Counted from the first letter of the stretch, positions 24,686-33,364 are shown. The stretch: 64,000 bases of DNA from Nitrospira sp. (GCA_024331095.1 JANDJE010000004.1:1-64000); one strand, 5' to 3'. Notes: generated from the sequence alone by a model not told the origin. A program made the numbers and translations.

Positions 24686-25936
24686 TCACTTCTGTTCTTC
24701 GCGACCGGCGCGCGGTGGATTCTCCGACGGCGCCGGTGACGGCATGCCTCCGACGATCTCCCGATAATACGATTCGAGCGCATGGGCATGGGCCGGATCG
24801 AATACGACCAATTGTCGCTGATCGAAGGTGTTGGCGCAGTAAAGATAGGCAAGCCCGTTCGCGATGCCCAGCTCCACGTGTAGCTCCCGACCATCCGGCT
24901 CCCGGCAGGTCGCCTCTTTAGTGACGATACGGTCGATCAGCCGTTCCCACGCCGCTTGCGCCGACGGCCGGTGGTTTTCGTACAGGGGAGCCTCGATGTC
25001 GCGCGACGACTTGTCGGCGCAGACGGGATCGAAAGGCAGACCGTCATCGGGCTCCGGCGACTCGTCCCATTCGAGCGAAGGCTTGCTTCCTTTACCCACA
25101 TGATAGAGGGGACCGTCATCCGTCACATCTTCAAAAATCCTGTAGCGGATCGGTTCCGGCTTCTCGATTAAATGCAATCCCCTGGCCGCCATGGCCCGTT
25201 GAAACGGCACCCGCCTGGCGAGCTGTCTGGTCTTTTCGAGCGCGATCATCCGCCCTTGTCGAGTCAAGACTAAAGCGAGCCGGTCAAGCCTGGCTCCCAT
25301 GCCGGTACGACGTTCGAACGCCGCCTGTTGACCGGCGTCCCGCGCCCTTTCAAACGTCCGCCAGCTCGCGCTCGGAAGACCGGAGTCCCGCTCGTGTTGA
25401 ACCAACGCGTGGGTGGACAGGATCAGATCATAGGCTTCGGACGGCCCATTGCGATCGGTGCCGACGTCCAGACACTCAAACCGGACGTTGTTCAAACCCA
25501 ACTCGTCGGCCTTCCGTCGCGCGGCCGCGATCGAAGCATGCGAACGATCGATTCCGACGAAATAACGATCGGAAAAGAGACGGGCGTAGAACGTCGTGAG
25601 AATCCCCGCTCCGCAGCCGAAATCGAGGATGCGGGCGGCTTCTCCGATACGGGAGGCCACGGACAATCCCGCGGATTCATAATAGTCGTACCGTTGGCTG
25701 TGAAGGACGGAAAGGAGTCCCGGCTGAGCCGAGAGATCGTAAAAAGCGACGTCGGCATGCGCCTCGCCATCTCGTCTTCGCTCGGCTTGTTCGGCGAATC
25801 GTTCAAGAGTTTCGGGGGCTACCAGTCGTTGCTGCCAGGCAAGGTACTCGCGGGCCGTCGCCCATCGTTTGAGCCCCCACTGCGCAAGGTGGTCGTGAAG
25901 CGCCTTCCGTATCTCGTCGTTTTTCTCATCCGTCAC
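24686..25936 (-). CDS. Class I SAM-dependent methyltransferase
   Basis: A 416-residue protein. The Rossmann SAM-binding motif is ILDFGCGAGILTTFYARLFS (~105), followed by the acidic loop YFVGIDRSHASIAAAR and FECLDVGTD. The N-terminal ~90 residues are helical (LAWQQRLVAPETLERFAEQA). A C-terminal region of about 150 residues after residue 260 has no family I recognise. The substrate is unknown. It lies 45 bp downstream of the ProA-like gene on the same strand. Confidence 0.75.
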   Translation of the reverse strand: MTDEKNDEIRKALHDHLAQWGLKRWATAREYLAWQQRLVAPETLERFAEQAERRRDGEAHADVAFYDLSAQPGLLSVLHSQRYDYYESAGLSVASRIGEAARILDFGCGAGILTTFYARLFSDRYFVGIDRSHASIAAARRKADELGLNNVRFECLDVGTDRNGPSEAYDLILSTHALVQHERDSGLPSASWRTFERARDAGQQAAFERRTGMGARLDRLALVLTRQGRMIALEKTRQLARRVPFQRAMAARGLHLIEKPEPIRYRIFEDVTDDGPLYHVGKGSKPSLEWDESPEPDDGLPFDPVCADKSSRDIEAPLYENHRPSAQAAWERLIDRIVTKEATCREPDGRELHVELGIANGLAYLYCANTFDQRQLVVFDPAHAHALESYYREIVGGMPSPAPSENPPRAGREEQK

Positions 25937-25981
25937 GAATTTGCCTCGACGGACGGCGATGCGATGGACGCCCGACGGGCG

Positions 25982-27346
25982 TCACGCCCGTTTCAACATA
26001 ATGGCGTCGAAGTAGGTGTCCGGAACCGGATGGGGCGCTCGCAATTGGCCGGTTCCGAAGGCGACGTATTTCTCGCAAGTCAACTGCTCCAACCCGACCG
26101 GACCCTTGGCGTGCAGGCGTCCGACTCCGAGGCCGATGTCGATACCAAAACCGAACCCGTCTCCCGCGTTCAGCCGCGAGGACGCGTTGACCAATACGGC
26201 CCCTGCGTCGACCTCTCGCGTGAACCGCATCGCCGACTCATAGCGATCCGTCGCGATCACCGCCGTGAGGCAAGGGCCGTGGCCGGCAATGTGGGCGATC
26301 GCTTCATCCAGTCCCTCCACCATCTTCACGGCCAAGATCGGCCCGAGAAACTGCGTCCGCCAATCGGCCTCCGTCGCCGGCACGATCGCCGTGTGACCCG
26401 TCATCGCCATCTGCCCTATCAGGGCGATGGTTTTGGGACACCCCCGCACCTCGACCTTGAATTGTTCGAGCAACCGGTTGATCAGCGGAGGCAAGAATTG
26501 CCGCCCGACGATCTGTTCGACCAACAACGTATCGAGCGAATTGGCGGCGGCGGCCCGTTGGACCTTGGAATTAATGACCACGTTTTGGGCCAGCGGAAGA
26601 TCGACTTCCCCGTCGACGTAGAGATGCGTCAATCCTCCGTCATGGCACAACACCGGCACCTTGGCCTGTTCCATCACGACCTTGCGAAGGCCCATCCCTC
26701 CTCGCACAATCAAGGCATCGAGGTTTTTGCCGGACCGTATCAGTTCGAGGGCCATCTCCTTGTCCGGGCGGTCGATGACAATCCACGAGCCGGCGGCGAG
26801 CCCACTTTGTTCCGCCGCGCGGCGCAACGCCGTTTCCAGGGCCCGATGCGTTTCCTTCCACTCGGGAGCGCCCCGAAAAACACAGAGGTTGCCGGATTTG
26901 AGGCACAGCGCGATCGATTCGACCGTTACCAGCGGATTCATCTCCGAGATGACGCCGATCACCCCGATCGGAACGCGAACCCGCTCGACCTGCAGTCCAT
27001 CCGGCCTTTCCCACCTGCCGGTGACGGCGCCCACGGGATCGGGCAAATCGGCGACGACGCGAAGCCGATCGGCCATCTCCTTGACGGATTCGGCCGTCAG
27101 ACGCACGCGCGCGACCAATTCTTTCATTCGGTCCTTGCCGACGTCGCCCTCGTACGACGCACCGAGGGCGTCGACATCCCGCTCATTGGCGGCGAGAATC
27201 GCCTGTTCCTCGGCTTCCAGCTCATCGGCCATCGCTCGCAGCGCCGAATCCTTGACGGCAGCCGACACCAAGGCCAATCGCCTTGCGTGACTCCGGCTCT
27301 CCTTCAGCAATTTCTCGACGTACAATTTGGCAGGAACTTCCGGCAT
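25982..27346 (-). CDS. proA: Gamma-glutamyl phosphate reductase homologue, catalytic Cys replaced
   Basis: A 454-residue ALDH-fold protein with clear ProA signatures: IGVISEMNPLVTVESIALCL, LKSGNLCVFRG, DALIVRGGMGLRKVV and LHAKGPVGLEQLT. In ProA the catalytic Cys lies in a GNCHVYVD-type motif. Here the aligned segment is GGLTHLYVD, so Cys is replaced by Thr at about residue 240; a nearby Cys (~234, in VLCHDGG) is six residues away. The protein is also about 35 residues longer than usual. It may be an altered-mechanism ProA or a paralogue. The ATG at 27346 has GAGGAG upstream. No proB is in the window. Confidence 0.75.
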   Translation of the reverse strand: MPEVPAKLYVEKLLKESRSHARRLALVSAAVKDSALRAMADELEAEEQAILAANERDVDALGASYEGDVGKDRMKELVARVRLTAESVKEMADRLRVVADLPDPVGAVTGRWERPDGLQVERVRVPIGVIGVISEMNPLVTVESIALCLKSGNLCVFRGAPEWKETHRALETALRRAAEQSGLAAGSWIVIDRPDKEMALELIRSGKNLDALIVRGGMGLRKVVMEQAKVPVLCHDGGLTHLYVDGEVDLPLAQNVVINSKVQRAAAANSLDTLLVEQIVGRQFLPPLINRLLEQFKVEVRGCPKTIALIGQMAMTGHTAIVPATEADWRTQFLGPILAVKMVEGLDEAIAHIAGHGPCLTAVIATDRYESAMRFTREVDAGAVLVNASSRLNAGDGFGFGIDIGLGVGRLHAKGPVGLEQLTCEKYVAFGTGQLRAPHPVPDTYFDAIMLKRA

Positions 27347-27537
27347 TGAAACTCCTCTCGACCTCCGTGATGGTGGCGGGTTGATACTTGCTCGCCGCGT
27401 AAACGGCGGCAGACTATACCATGTGATTTTTTTGTCGGTAAAGCCGACGGAGCCGGATCGTGCCCCCGTCACACGTCCGGTTTTTCATGCCGGTTCAAAG
27501 GAGATGAGAGTCCGCCGCGGCGCCCATGATTCGCCCT

Positions 27538-28299
27538 CTATCCCTTCGAGGCCTGGTCGGCGGTTGTTTGGGTCAGCAGGGCACGGGCTTGGGATTCAAG
27601 GAAATGGGCCCGACGGCGCAACGCCGTGGCGCAGTTGAGCATGACCTGCGCCGTTTGCGGGTGCCGTTCTCCCAATGTTTGACTCAGGACCGCGAACGCG
27701 CGCTCGAAGGCCGTTTGGGCTTCTTCCAATCGATCGGCGTCGAGCAGCAGCCCGCCGAGATTGTTATGAACCACGGCGACCTGGGCATGTGCGGGCCCAA
27801 GCGTCTTTTCCAGCAAATCCAACGCCCGTCGATAGAGCGGCTCGGCCTGCTCACGCTTTCCCATAGCCCGATGAAGCTCGGCCAGATTGTTCAGCATCGG
27901 GGCGAGTTGAATCGTCGGACCGCCCTCCGACCGTTCCAGAATTGCAATGGCCTGCTCGAACGACGCGGCAGCCCGTTCGGTCTTTCCCTGGGTGCGATAC
28001 AGCTCGCCGAGATTGTTTAAAATCGTGGCGCGCAAAGGAGCGGCGGCCGGATCCTCGTGAGAGCAGACGGCAAGAGCGTCGGCGAAGTACTTCGCCGCAA
28101 GGGCGTACTTTTTCTGAGCGTGAAACAGTCCCGCCAAGTTGTTGCGCAGGGCCACGGCCGTGCCCGGCGCGCCATGTTTCGCCAATCGCAGGGCCGCGCG
28201 CCAGCACTTCTCGGCTTCACCGTAGCGCCCGGCTTCATAGGCGAACTTTCCCTCTTGACTCAACCGTTTGAGCCGCGCCGAGGGGGATTCTTTGCTCAT
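27538..28299 (-). CDS. TPR-repeat protein
   Basis: A 253-residue protein made of tetratricopeptide repeats of about 42 residues (TPR_10/12-like): AEKCWRAALRLAKHGAPGTA, then ALAAKYFADALAVCSHEDPA, AAASFEQAIAILERSEGG, AEPLYRRALDLLEKTLGPAH and EEAQTAFERAFAVLSQTLGE. The repeats should form a superhelix that binds other proteins. It starts within the stop codon of the preceding coiled-coil gene (ATGA) and is the last gene of the six-gene operon starting near 30786. A scaffold role for the operon products is plausible. Confidence 0.8.
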   Translation of the reverse strand: MSKESPSARLKRLSQEGKFAYEAGRYGEAEKCWRAALRLAKHGAPGTAVALRNNLAGLFHAQKKYALAAKYFADALAVCSHEDPAAAPLRATILNNLGELYRTQGKTERAAASFEQAIAILERSEGGPTIQLAPMLNNLAELHRAMGKREQAEPLYRRALDLLEKTLGPAHAQVAVVHNNLGGLLLDADRLEEAQTAFERAFAVLSQTLGERHPQTAQVMLNCATALRRRAHFLESQARALLTQTTADQASKG

Positions 28300-28886
28300 C
28301 CGCGTTTGACCGGACGATCGGCGTCCGACGCTTCGGCGACATTCGTGCCGCGCAGGTTGAACTTCAGTTCATGGAGCGACGCCGGATCGACCGCGCCCGG
28401 CTCCGGCAACAAGAGGACGGTCTGGTTGCCCAACTTGCCCGTGGCGACCTTCAAGGTGAGATTGACATCGCGCAGTTCGAGAGTGCGAGACAGTCTCATG
28501 CCGCCGATGAACTTATCGAACAGCGCCGCCGCCTCCTCGGGCGACAGCGGATTGAGCGGTGACCGCTCCACCTGGCGTGTCAGACGCGCGATCTCGGCGG
28601 TCATTTTTTTGTTGGAAGCCGTCAGTTCCTCTATTTTGTTTTGAAGTTCCGTCGCGGTTCTTTTTGCGACTTCCGCCTCTTTCAACGCCTTGTCGCGAGC
28701 GGCGATCGACTGGGCGTTGGTCTTTTCGAGCGCCGCCGCCAGTTTTTGGACTTCCTGCAACTCTTCTCCGAGCTTCCGATTTTCAGCGATCAACGCTTGG
28801 AGTCGGTCATCGGTCGTCGACCCGGACGGTGAGCCGGCCGAGGCGGGGCTGTTCTTGGAGGTCTTGAAGGTTTTGGAGGAACTCAT
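28296..28886 (-). CDS. Coiled-coil protein, unknown function
   Basis: A 196-residue protein. After a Ser-rich start, residues ~28-110 form a long coiled coil (LQALIAENRKLGEELQEVQK, TATELQNKIEELTASNKKM). The C-terminal domain has LSPEEAAALFDKFIGGMRLS, then LELRDVNLTLKVATGKLGNQ and LHELKFNLRG, suggesting alternating beta strands. No family is recognised. It overlaps the genes before and after it by ATGA, so the three are translationally coupled. Confidence 0.7.
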   Translation of the reverse strand: MSSSKTFKTSKNSPASAGSPSGSTTDDRLQALIAENRKLGEELQEVQKLAAALEKTNAQSIAARDKALKEAEVAKRTATELQNKIEELTASNKKMTAEIARLTRQVERSPLNPLSPEEAAALFDKFIGGMRLSRTLELRDVNLTLKVATGKLGNQTVLLLPEPGAVDPASLHELKFNLRGTNVAEASDADRPVKRG

Positions 28887-29368
28887 TGGGACTTCCCGTC
28901 TTCCACCTGAATGCGTCGCAGCACGGAGCCGGACGGCTCCACCACGTCCACCAACCAGCGGGCCGCCTCCGGCACGAACGTGGTCGTGACCTGGAGATCA
29001 CCGAAGATCTTGGCAAGACGCGCGATGTCCGGACGCTTGATGATCTCCTCGCGCACGTCCGAGGGAGTCCGTTGCGGCGGACGGACGTCCTCATCGGCCA
29101 CCGCCACGATCTTCGCGCGGAGCGTGGAAAAGGCGGCGGACGGCGTATCGGCGGAAGCCCGGCCGACCGGCCTCACCAGGGCGCTTCCCTGTTTTTCCTC
29201 AAACAGAATCTTGACTTCGAGATCGGTCTCGCTGATGGAAAGAGTGGTGGGCAATCCCGCCGATCCCGGAGGTCGTTCCTGGCTCTGCTTGTTGAGACGC
29301 ATCTGCGCCGTATGGATCGCCTGTCCCAACTCACCGAGCAGATCTTCGACTTTCATCTCACCCGCCAT
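28883..29368 (-). CDS. Hypothetical protein, operon member
   Basis: A 161-residue protein. The N-terminus VEDLLGELGQAIHTAQMRLN is an amphipathic helix resembling the start of the next two upstream gene products (LITQLAEAVAEGQAKLD). A beta segment follows (TTLSISETDLEVKILFEE), then a Pro/Ala-rich linker and a second domain (IARLAKIFGDLQVTTTFVPE). It may be a more distant member of the same family. A GGAGG precedes the start; the stop overlaps the coiled-coil gene. Confidence 0.65.
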   Translation of the reverse strand: MAGEMKVEDLLGELGQAIHTAQMRLNKQSQERPPGSAGLPTTLSISETDLEVKILFEEKQGSALVRPVGRASADTPSAAFSTLRAKIVAVADEDVRPPQRTPSDVREEIIKRPDIARLAKIFGDLQVTTTFVPEAARWLVDVVEPSGSVLRRIQVEDGKSQ

Positions 29369-29392
29369 CGGCCTCCTCCATTCTCTCGATCT

Positions 29393-29923
29393 CTAGGCGC
29401 CTCCCCCTTCGCGCCGGTCTTCGACGTCGCGCGCCGGGCCGAGCAGCGGCGGCGCCGGCACGGGAACCAATTTGGCGGACATCTTCGAGGAGATTTTCAC
29501 GTCACGATTCAGCTTGCGCTCGGTCCGCAACGACCTGGTGCTGGCAAACAGCATCTTGGCCGGCGCGCGGCCGCTTCCCGTCGTGGTGGTTTCCTCGACG
29601 ACTTTGAGATCCATGGTGACTTCCACGGTGGCTTCCGAGAATGAATAGAACGTCGGCTGAAGGCCCAGATCGAGCAGGCTGACCTCCATCGGCTCGGCCT
29701 GCTCGAATCGCATGGAGCCGTCTTTTTCAATGATCTGCCGAATAGCCGGAATGAATTGCACCTTCGTCTTCGCCAGCTCGGCTGCGACCTGCGCCGACGA
29801 CAGGTCCAATTTCGCCTGTCCCTCGGCGACGGCTTCCGCCAGTTGCGTGATGAGGTCGGCCAGCGACGCCCCCGCCAGCTCTTGCCCTCCGTTCGCGTCG
29901 CGCGGGGTCAGACGAATCGACAT
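29393..29923 (-). CDS. Paralogue B of an uncharacterised family
   Basis: A 176-residue protein clearly paralogous to the one encoded at 29923-30444. Shared blocks in order are a helix GQAKLDLSSAQVAAELA (~35), then FEQAEPMEVSLLDLG, LQPTFYSFSEATVEVTMDLK (~85), a variable beta region, LVPVPAPP and the ending REGGG. The layout of a helical start, a VxLL-type strand and a beta-rich half recalls DUF2589 proteins, though this is only a resemblance. The start ATG shares a base with the upstream TAA (TAATG coupling). Confidence 0.7.
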   Translation of the reverse strand: MSIRLTPRDANGGQELAGASLADLITQLAEAVAEGQAKLDLSSAQVAAELAKTKVQFIPAIRQIIEKDGSMRFEQAEPMEVSLLDLGLQPTFYSFSEATVEVTMDLKVVEETTTTGSGRAPAKMLFASTRSLRTERKLNRDVKISSKMSAKLVPVPAPPLLGPARDVEDRREGGGA

Positions 29924-30444
29924 TACACGCCTCCGCCCTGACGGTTATCGACCACGGTCACTTCCGGCGCAATACGCGGGGGAGGCGGCACCGGAGCCAG
30001 TCTCGTGAACAGTCGGGCCGTGCCCCTGACTTCTTTGCCGTATTTGCGGTTATGCGCCACATCCACCTTTACGGAAGCGCTCCAGACGGCGAAGCCCACC
30101 TTGGCCTGCGCCGCGATCTTCACGTTGGTTTCACGGCTCGTGGTGGTCTTAATATCCATGGTGACTTCGATCGTCGCCTCGGTGAACTGATAGAACGTCG
30201 GGAGCAGACCGATCTGCAGCAACGAGACGTCCACGGGGGGCGACTGTGAGAAACTGACGGTCCCGTCGGCGGCGATGGTCTGTGTGACGTTCAGCACGAT
30301 CGGCACGGTCGTCTCGGCTAACAGCTTCGCCGTCGCCACCGATGCTTCGTCCAACGCCGTTTGCCCCGCGGCGATGCCGAGGGCCAATTTGGTGACCATT
30401 TCCGGAAACGGGGTATCCAGCAACTCCTGACCTACACTGGGCAT
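29923..30444 (-). CDS. Paralogue A of an uncharacterised family
   Basis: A 173-residue protein with blocks GQTALDEASVATAKLLAE (~30), then FSQSPPVDVSLLQIG, LLPTFYQFTEATIEVTMDIK (~80), LAPVPPPPRIAP and the ending NRQGGG. It matches paralogue B over its length. No signal peptide or membrane segment is seen, so both are probably cytoplasmic or released by other means. AAGGAGG lies 5 bases before the ATG at 30444, the strongest ribosome binding site of the operon, suggesting high expression. Function unknown. Confidence 0.72.
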   Translation of the reverse strand: MPSVGQELLDTPFPEMVTKLALGIAAGQTALDEASVATAKLLAETTVPIVLNVTQTIAADGTVSFSQSPPVDVSLLQIGLLPTFYQFTEATIEVTMDIKTTTSRETNVKIAAQAKVGFAVWSASVKVDVAHNRKYGKEVRGTARLFTRLAPVPPPPRIAPEVTVVDNRQGGGV

Positions 30445-30468
30445 AGGCACCTCCTTCTTTCGGTCGGT

Positions 30469-30786
30469 TTATCCGCGATCGGATTTGGCTCCCTCGACCG
30501 CACGCCGAAACAGCTCCAGCCGGCGTTGGTCAATCGACACTCCCCTGACGAAATGAAATCCCGGCGTCTTTTGAAGGCTCATGGCCGGCGAAAAGGGCAG
30601 TTCCGCCAACATCCAACCGGACGCACTCAAAACGATTTTCCCCCCCATGGCTTTCACCCGGCCCGGGATCGTCTGATTGGATGGGTCGTATTTCACAAGG
30701 AAAAGCTGTCGATCCGAACTGTCTGCTCGCTTCAACGTGATGCTGGCGCCGAACTGTCGCGCCACGTGAGAGTCTCGGGTCATCAT
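30469..30786 (-). CDS. Stand-alone I9-propeptide-like domain
   Basis: A protein of about 105 residues. The segment LFLVKYDPSNQTIPGRVKAM, then GGKIVLSASGWMLAELPF and LQKTPGFHFVRGVSID follows the beta-alpha-beta-beta-alpha-beta order of inhibitor I9 domains (subtilisin propeptides), in which a G-G strand and a P-G-V-like final strand are usual. No protease domain follows. It is the first gene of the six-gene operon. The frame extends to 30909, but the leader is basic and unlikely. The domain call is by pattern and needs structure prediction. Confidence 0.55.
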   Translation of the reverse strand: MMTRDSHVARQFGASITLKRADSSDRQLFLVKYDPSNQTIPGRVKAMGGKIVLSASGWMLAELPFSPAMSLQKTPGFHFVRGVSIDQRRLELFRRAVEGAKSDRG

Positions 30787-31025
30787 CCTGCCGTTTCTTC
30801 GACGAGAGGACTCCGTCTTAACACGTATACAGAGACGAAGCAATAGGAGTTTTGGCGCTCTTGCTGCTTCGACGAATGGACCTGACCTCCATCCTCGCTT
30901 GACGGACAACCTGTACGGCTGGGATAGTGAGCTGGCTTCGCTTCAGGTACGGAACGGTGACGAATGGCGCAGTCCGAGATCTTGTCACCTCACCGGTGTC
31001 CCATCGTCAACAAGAAGGAGGCCTT

Positions 31026-31592
31026 ATGGATTCGGATCTGATTAAACAGCTCGGGCCGCTGGCGCCGCTGGCCGGCATGTGGGAGGGAGACAAGGGCGCG
31101 GACGTGGCGCCGGGGGACGATCGCGGGACGGAACGGAATGTTTTTCGTGAACGGATCACCTTTGAGCCGATAGGACCGATACGCAATCACGAACAAGTTT
31201 TGTACGGCTTACGCTACGCCACGGTGGCGCGGCGGATCGGGGAAACCGATCCCTTCCATGAAGAAGTCGGCTACTGGCTCTGGGACCCAGGGGGACGACA
31301 GGTGTTGCGCTGTTTCATCGTGCCGCGCGGGGTGGCGCTGATCGCCGGCGGCACGGCCGAGCCCACGGCCACGACCTTTACCCTGCAGGCCGAGGCCGGA
31401 TCGGACACTTATGGCATTTGCTCGAACCGGTTTCTCGCCAAGGAGTTCAAGACCGTGCGGTACGAGTTGACCGTGACAATCTTGGACCGGAATCACTTTC
31501 ACTATCGGGAGGACACACAGCTTCTCATGCCCGGCCGCCCGGATTTGTTTCATCATACGGATGAAAACACGCTTGCGAGGGTGGAGGGGTAA
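31026..31592 (+). CDS. Nitrobindin-like heme-binding beta-barrel protein
   Basis: A 188-residue protein beginning LGPLAPLAGMWEGDKG, the L-x-P-L-G-W-G opening of THAP4/nitrobindin-like (DUF1794) barrels. Further strands are FEPIGPIRNHEQVLYGLRY, EEVGYWLWDPGGRQVLRC and HYREDTQLLMPG followed by FHHTDENTL. Family members bind heme and react with NO or peroxynitrite. The usual proximal His lies near the C-terminus, where an HH pair is present. AAGGAGG lies 5 bases before the ATG. It stands divergent from the unknown operon. Confidence 0.75.
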   Translation: MDSDLIKQLGPLAPLAGMWEGDKGADVAPGDDRGTERNVFRERITFEPIGPIRNHEQVLYGLRYATVARRIGETDPFHEEVGYWLWDPGGRQVLRCFIVPRGVALIAGGTAEPTATTFTLQAEAGSDTYGICSNRFLAKEFKTVRYELTVTILDRNHFHYREDTQLLMPGRPDLFHHTDENTLARVEG

Positions 31593-31744
31593 CTTTGGCC
31601 ACATTATTGTCTACATTGCCGCCAGCCGATTCTGTGAACGGACATTCCCGACAAACGACATGGCATGATCTGGCATCTTCGCTTTCTTAGCTTTTAGAGT
31701 CATAGACTTGCGCTGCACATTACGGATGTTTCACTTTCGGGATT

Positions 31745-32614
31745 ATGCGAAAGTTATTCTCGAAAAAAATTTGCTGGGCTGTCTTAGGGATTCTAATACC
31801 CACGGGCCTGGCCGGCGTCATGAGTGGATGGTTTGGAACCGCGTACACGATAGTTCTGGTCGGTGGCGCATGGTGGATTGGGTGTATCTGGCTTTCCGAA
31901 ACATTTCAGGCCAGATCAAAAGGACTGAATAAATTAAAGCGCAAGGCTCTTCAACCAGATGCTTCTCCGAAAGCCCTGACAAGATACGACCAAGCTCGAC
32001 ATCAATATTGGTTACACCTCATAGGGCAGACCCTATTGGCACTCATTGTAACCGGGGTGTTTTTGTTTTGGGTGCGCAGTGAGCAGACGGCTTATGAGCT
32101 TCAGCAACTTGAAGGCTGGCTCAAACCTCTCGATCTCCCAACACCTCCGAACCCATGCGATGGGTACGCTCCATCCGAAGCGGTCAAGATTCTCGTAGGG
32201 TCAATGGCTTCCTTTATAACAGAGTTTCCCTCTACTATCCTGATGATCAAGGAAGAGCCCATTTTAGTTCTCGATCGGAACAAGAACGGTGAAATCGCTG
32301 TCACCATGGACATTTATGATGAGCAGGACAATATCGTGGTGGCGATCAATAAGAACAAGTTTACTTTGAACAATGACATCTTTGATCATCCACGAGAAAA
32401 CCATGGGTCATTGACGGTCGTGCTCAAAAAAAGAAAGGAAAAGGTCCTGAATATCCGCTATCTCAATAAAAGAGCCATTCAGATTGAAGGAGTATTTCGT
32501 CATCCAGGGAGCCCCGCACTCAAAGTGGACGGGAAACAAACCTTGTATGGTCCACTTGTGTTGGCAGGTGGATGCGTTGGAAACGCTCGCCAAGCCCAGT
32601 TTGCTTTTGACTAG
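31745..32614 (+). CDS. Predicted membrane protein, AT-richer than neighbours
   Basis: A 289-residue protein with two N-terminal membrane segments (WAVLGILIPTGLAGVMSGW, TIVLVGGAWWIGCIWL), a third (TLLALIVTGVFLFWV, ~105) and a C-terminal soluble half (ILVLDRNKNGEIAVTMDIYD, KFTLNNDIFDHP). The base composition and codon use are visibly more AT-rich than the flanking genes, suggesting recent transfer. No family is recognised; the layout recalls small membrane proteins on mobile DNA. Confidence 0.6.
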   Translation: MRKLFSKKICWAVLGILIPTGLAGVMSGWFGTAYTIVLVGGAWWIGCIWLSETFQARSKGLNKLKRKALQPDASPKALTRYDQARHQYWLHLIGQTLLALIVTGVFLFWVRSEQTAYELQQLEGWLKPLDLPTPPNPCDGYAPSEAVKILVGSMASFITEFPSTILMIKEEPILVLDRNKNGEIAVTMDIYDEQDNIVVAINKNKFTLNNDIFDHPRENHGSLTVVLKKRKEKVLNIRYLNKRAIQIEGVFRHPGSPALKVDGKQTLYGPLVLAGGCVGNARQAQFAFD

Positions 32615-32752
32615 CAAGGTCCTATATCTTGCCCGCCATAATGCCGCAGGGGGCTTTATACGCTCGTCATCAGTTTCGACGCGATTCCTTTGAGCTATTA
32701 TAGGAAATAGGACACCGCCAAAGCGTCTGCCTCTACTTGCGAACAGGCATTT

Positions 32753-33108
32753 TTAACGGAAGTGACTGTTGATTCGCACCCGACCGGGACTCATGACCAC
32801 AAAGCTGCCCATTAAGTTGTCTTCAACTCTCGACACGAGAGCCACCACCGCTTCAGCAAGCGTTTTGCGGACACCTGCAGGATAGCGGATAAGAATGACG
32901 CCGGTGGATTGTTGCGAATGCGCATAGACCAACTGGCCGAAATCTTTGTCCTCTGTCAGGAGGATCCGCCTCTCACGGAAGGCCAGATCCACGACGACCA
33001 TATCGTCGGAACCAGATAGAAGCTCCGTCACCGCAACTACATCATGCCCCGAACACGGAGTGCTCGAACGACCGAAAAATCGCAACTTTCATCAGCAAGG
33101 AACCGCAC
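32753..33108 (-). pseudogene. DUF5615 PIN-like toxin, one frameshift
   Basis: A GTG at 33108 opens VRFLADESCDFSVVRALRV, the typical DUF5615 start with the first acidic residue. A missing base in the GGGG run near 33052 shifts the frame, after which GHDVVAVTELLSGSDDMVVV, then RRILLTEDKDFGQLVYAH and TGVILIRYPAG continue to the end. All family blocks are present across the two frames. It follows the DUF433 gene by a few bases, the standard toxin-antitoxin order. It is inactive unless the missing base is a sequencing error. Confidence 0.7.
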
Positions 33109-33112
33109 GGAG

Positions 33113-33364
33113 TCAGTGTTTGCGGCGCTTACGGGAAGGAACTCCGACCAGCACCGTCTCCTCGTGGGCCACGGTGTCGGCCGCATAGCGAATGGCGGCG
33201 TGAATATCGGCCTTGGTCAGCCTGGGATAGGCATCGAGCAGATCCTCCTCGGTGGCCCCCTCGCCGAGCTTTCGGAGAATCAACTCAACGGGAATACGTG
33301 TGCCACGAATGACGGGTTTTCCCATCATCACTGTGGGATTCATCTCGATTCGACTCGTCGCCAT
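33113..33364 (-). CDS. DUF433 antitoxin
   Basis: An 83-residue DNA-binding antitoxin: RIEMNPTVMMGKPVIRGTRI, PVELILRKLGEGATEEDLLD, AYPRLTKADIHAAIRYAAD, the characteristic DUF433 sequence. GAGGAG lies 6 bases before the ATG at 33364. Its partner, the DUF5615 protein, follows and carries a frameshift. The inferred role is operon repression and toxin binding. Confidence 0.85.
   Translation of the reverse strand: MATSRIEMNPTVMMGKPVIRGTRIPVELILRKLGEGATEEDLLDAYPRLTKADIHAAIRYAADTVAHEETVLVGVPSRKRRKH

Noticed and set aside
25328-27349. 673-codon plus-strand open frame
   Set aside because: Antisense to the methyltransferase and ProA-like genes; composition is typical of a GC-rich shadow frame.
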